A DNA stretch of 6,465 nucleotides, from positions 1 through 6,465 of the forward strand of contig DYKW01000103.1 in the NCBI GenBank assembly GCA_020722405.1, in the 5' to 3' direction. Below the pieces are notes generated by a model, which was not told the DNA's origin, did not search any database, and saw only the letters and a list, made by a program, of their open reading frames with translations. Origin of the DNA: Anaerolinea thermophila (GTDB lineage Bacteria > Chloroflexota > Anaerolineae > Anaerolineales > DRKV01). The stretch's first letter is position 1; every line of letters begins with the position of its first letter. Shown here one piece after another: positions 6,303 to 6,465 of this stretch. The translations under genes were made by a program, and so were the position numbers.

Positions 6303-6326
6303 TTTACCGCAGAGCCCGCGGAGAAT
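6303..6326. repeat. Short interspersed-repeat-like sequence (ACCGCAGAG type)
   Basis: The stretch contains TTTACCGCAGAG followed by CCCGCGGAGAAT. It resembles the GCAGAG/CGCGGAGA family of short intergenic repeats scattered in many bacterial genomes, Chloroflexota among them. That match is from memory and was not searched. A sequence of similar build (CGCAAAG units) lies at the other end of the window near 384-413. It has no evident coding role. Confidence 0.35.
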
Positions 6327-6465
6327 CTGGAAAGTCATTCACCACCCGGCGAATGCCATCCTTCAGAACCCTGACGAAGAAACCTTCGGGACGTTTCCCC
6401 TTCTTTTTGAGTATCTGATCTGAAAATAGATTTTTATGTCTGGTGGTGAAAATCATTTTTTCATG
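6304..6465 (-). other. Possible C-terminal tail of an upstream gene cut by the window edge (doubtful)
   Basis: Reading leftwards from the right edge, one minus-strand frame stays open for 53 codons before a TAA at 6304-6306. It would encode a basic peptide containing KKKGKRPEGFF, VRVLKDGIRR and VVNDFPDSPR. I do not recognise a family. A 53-codon open frame is not rare by chance. The last codons also fall inside a sequence that looks like an interspersed repeat (6303-6326), which argues against a real gene. If it is a gene, it lies about 130 bases upstream of the cysteine-rich gene on the same strand. The first internal ATG (6454-6456) has no visible ribosome binding site. Treat it as a candidate partial CDS only. 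Confidence 0.22.

Noticed and set aside
6336..6355. CATTC / GAATG small hairpin
   Set aside because: Five base pairs with no T-run; not above chance.
6447..6463. TGAAAA / TTTTCA inverted repeat at the right edge
   Set aside because: A-T-rich six-base arms in A-T-rich DNA; expected by chance.

Overview
The window is 6,465 bases with roughly balanced base composition. All four convincing genes lie on the minus strand and are read from right to left. I suspect a member of the Chloroflexota, probably Anaerolineae-like. The reasons are the DUF4032 kinase-like protein, the style of the paired ABC exporter and the interspersed intergenic repeats. This is an inference from protein and repeat character; no rRNA or other phylogenetic marker is present.

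Layout in transcription order. (1) 6465-6177 is a control region. It holds a weak promoter candidate and a perfect 14-bp palindrome at 6233-6246. Further upstream a possible gene tail (6304-6465) overlaps what looks like an interspersed repeat. (2) 6176-5490 encodes a small cysteine-rich, YkgJ-like metal- or Fe-S-binding protein. (3) 5500-3737 and 3731-1902 encode two half-size ABC exporter subunits. (4) 1905-664 encodes a DUF4032 kinase-fold protein. (5) 663-1 is non-coding and rich in repeats. It carries a strong imperfect hairpin (74-123), two sets of inverted repeats (231-478), short tandem repeats and one plausible terminator (307-343).

The four genes are packed as an operon, with an 11-nt overlap, a 5-nt gap and a 4-nt ATGA overlap. 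The two ABC subunits complement each other. The first has Asp in place of the catalytic Glu after Walker B. The second keeps Glu but has an altered signature, LSMGQ. Together they predict a heterodimeric exporter with one working and one degenerate ATP site.

The most interesting feature is the company this exporter keeps: a metal-binding cysteine protein in front and an apparently intact atypical kinase behind. One possibility is a module that senses or prepares something for export, exports it, and phosphorylates a substrate or regulator. The sequence supports co-expression; the functional link is inference. The cargo is not identifiable, and no precursor peptide or other substrate gene is visible.
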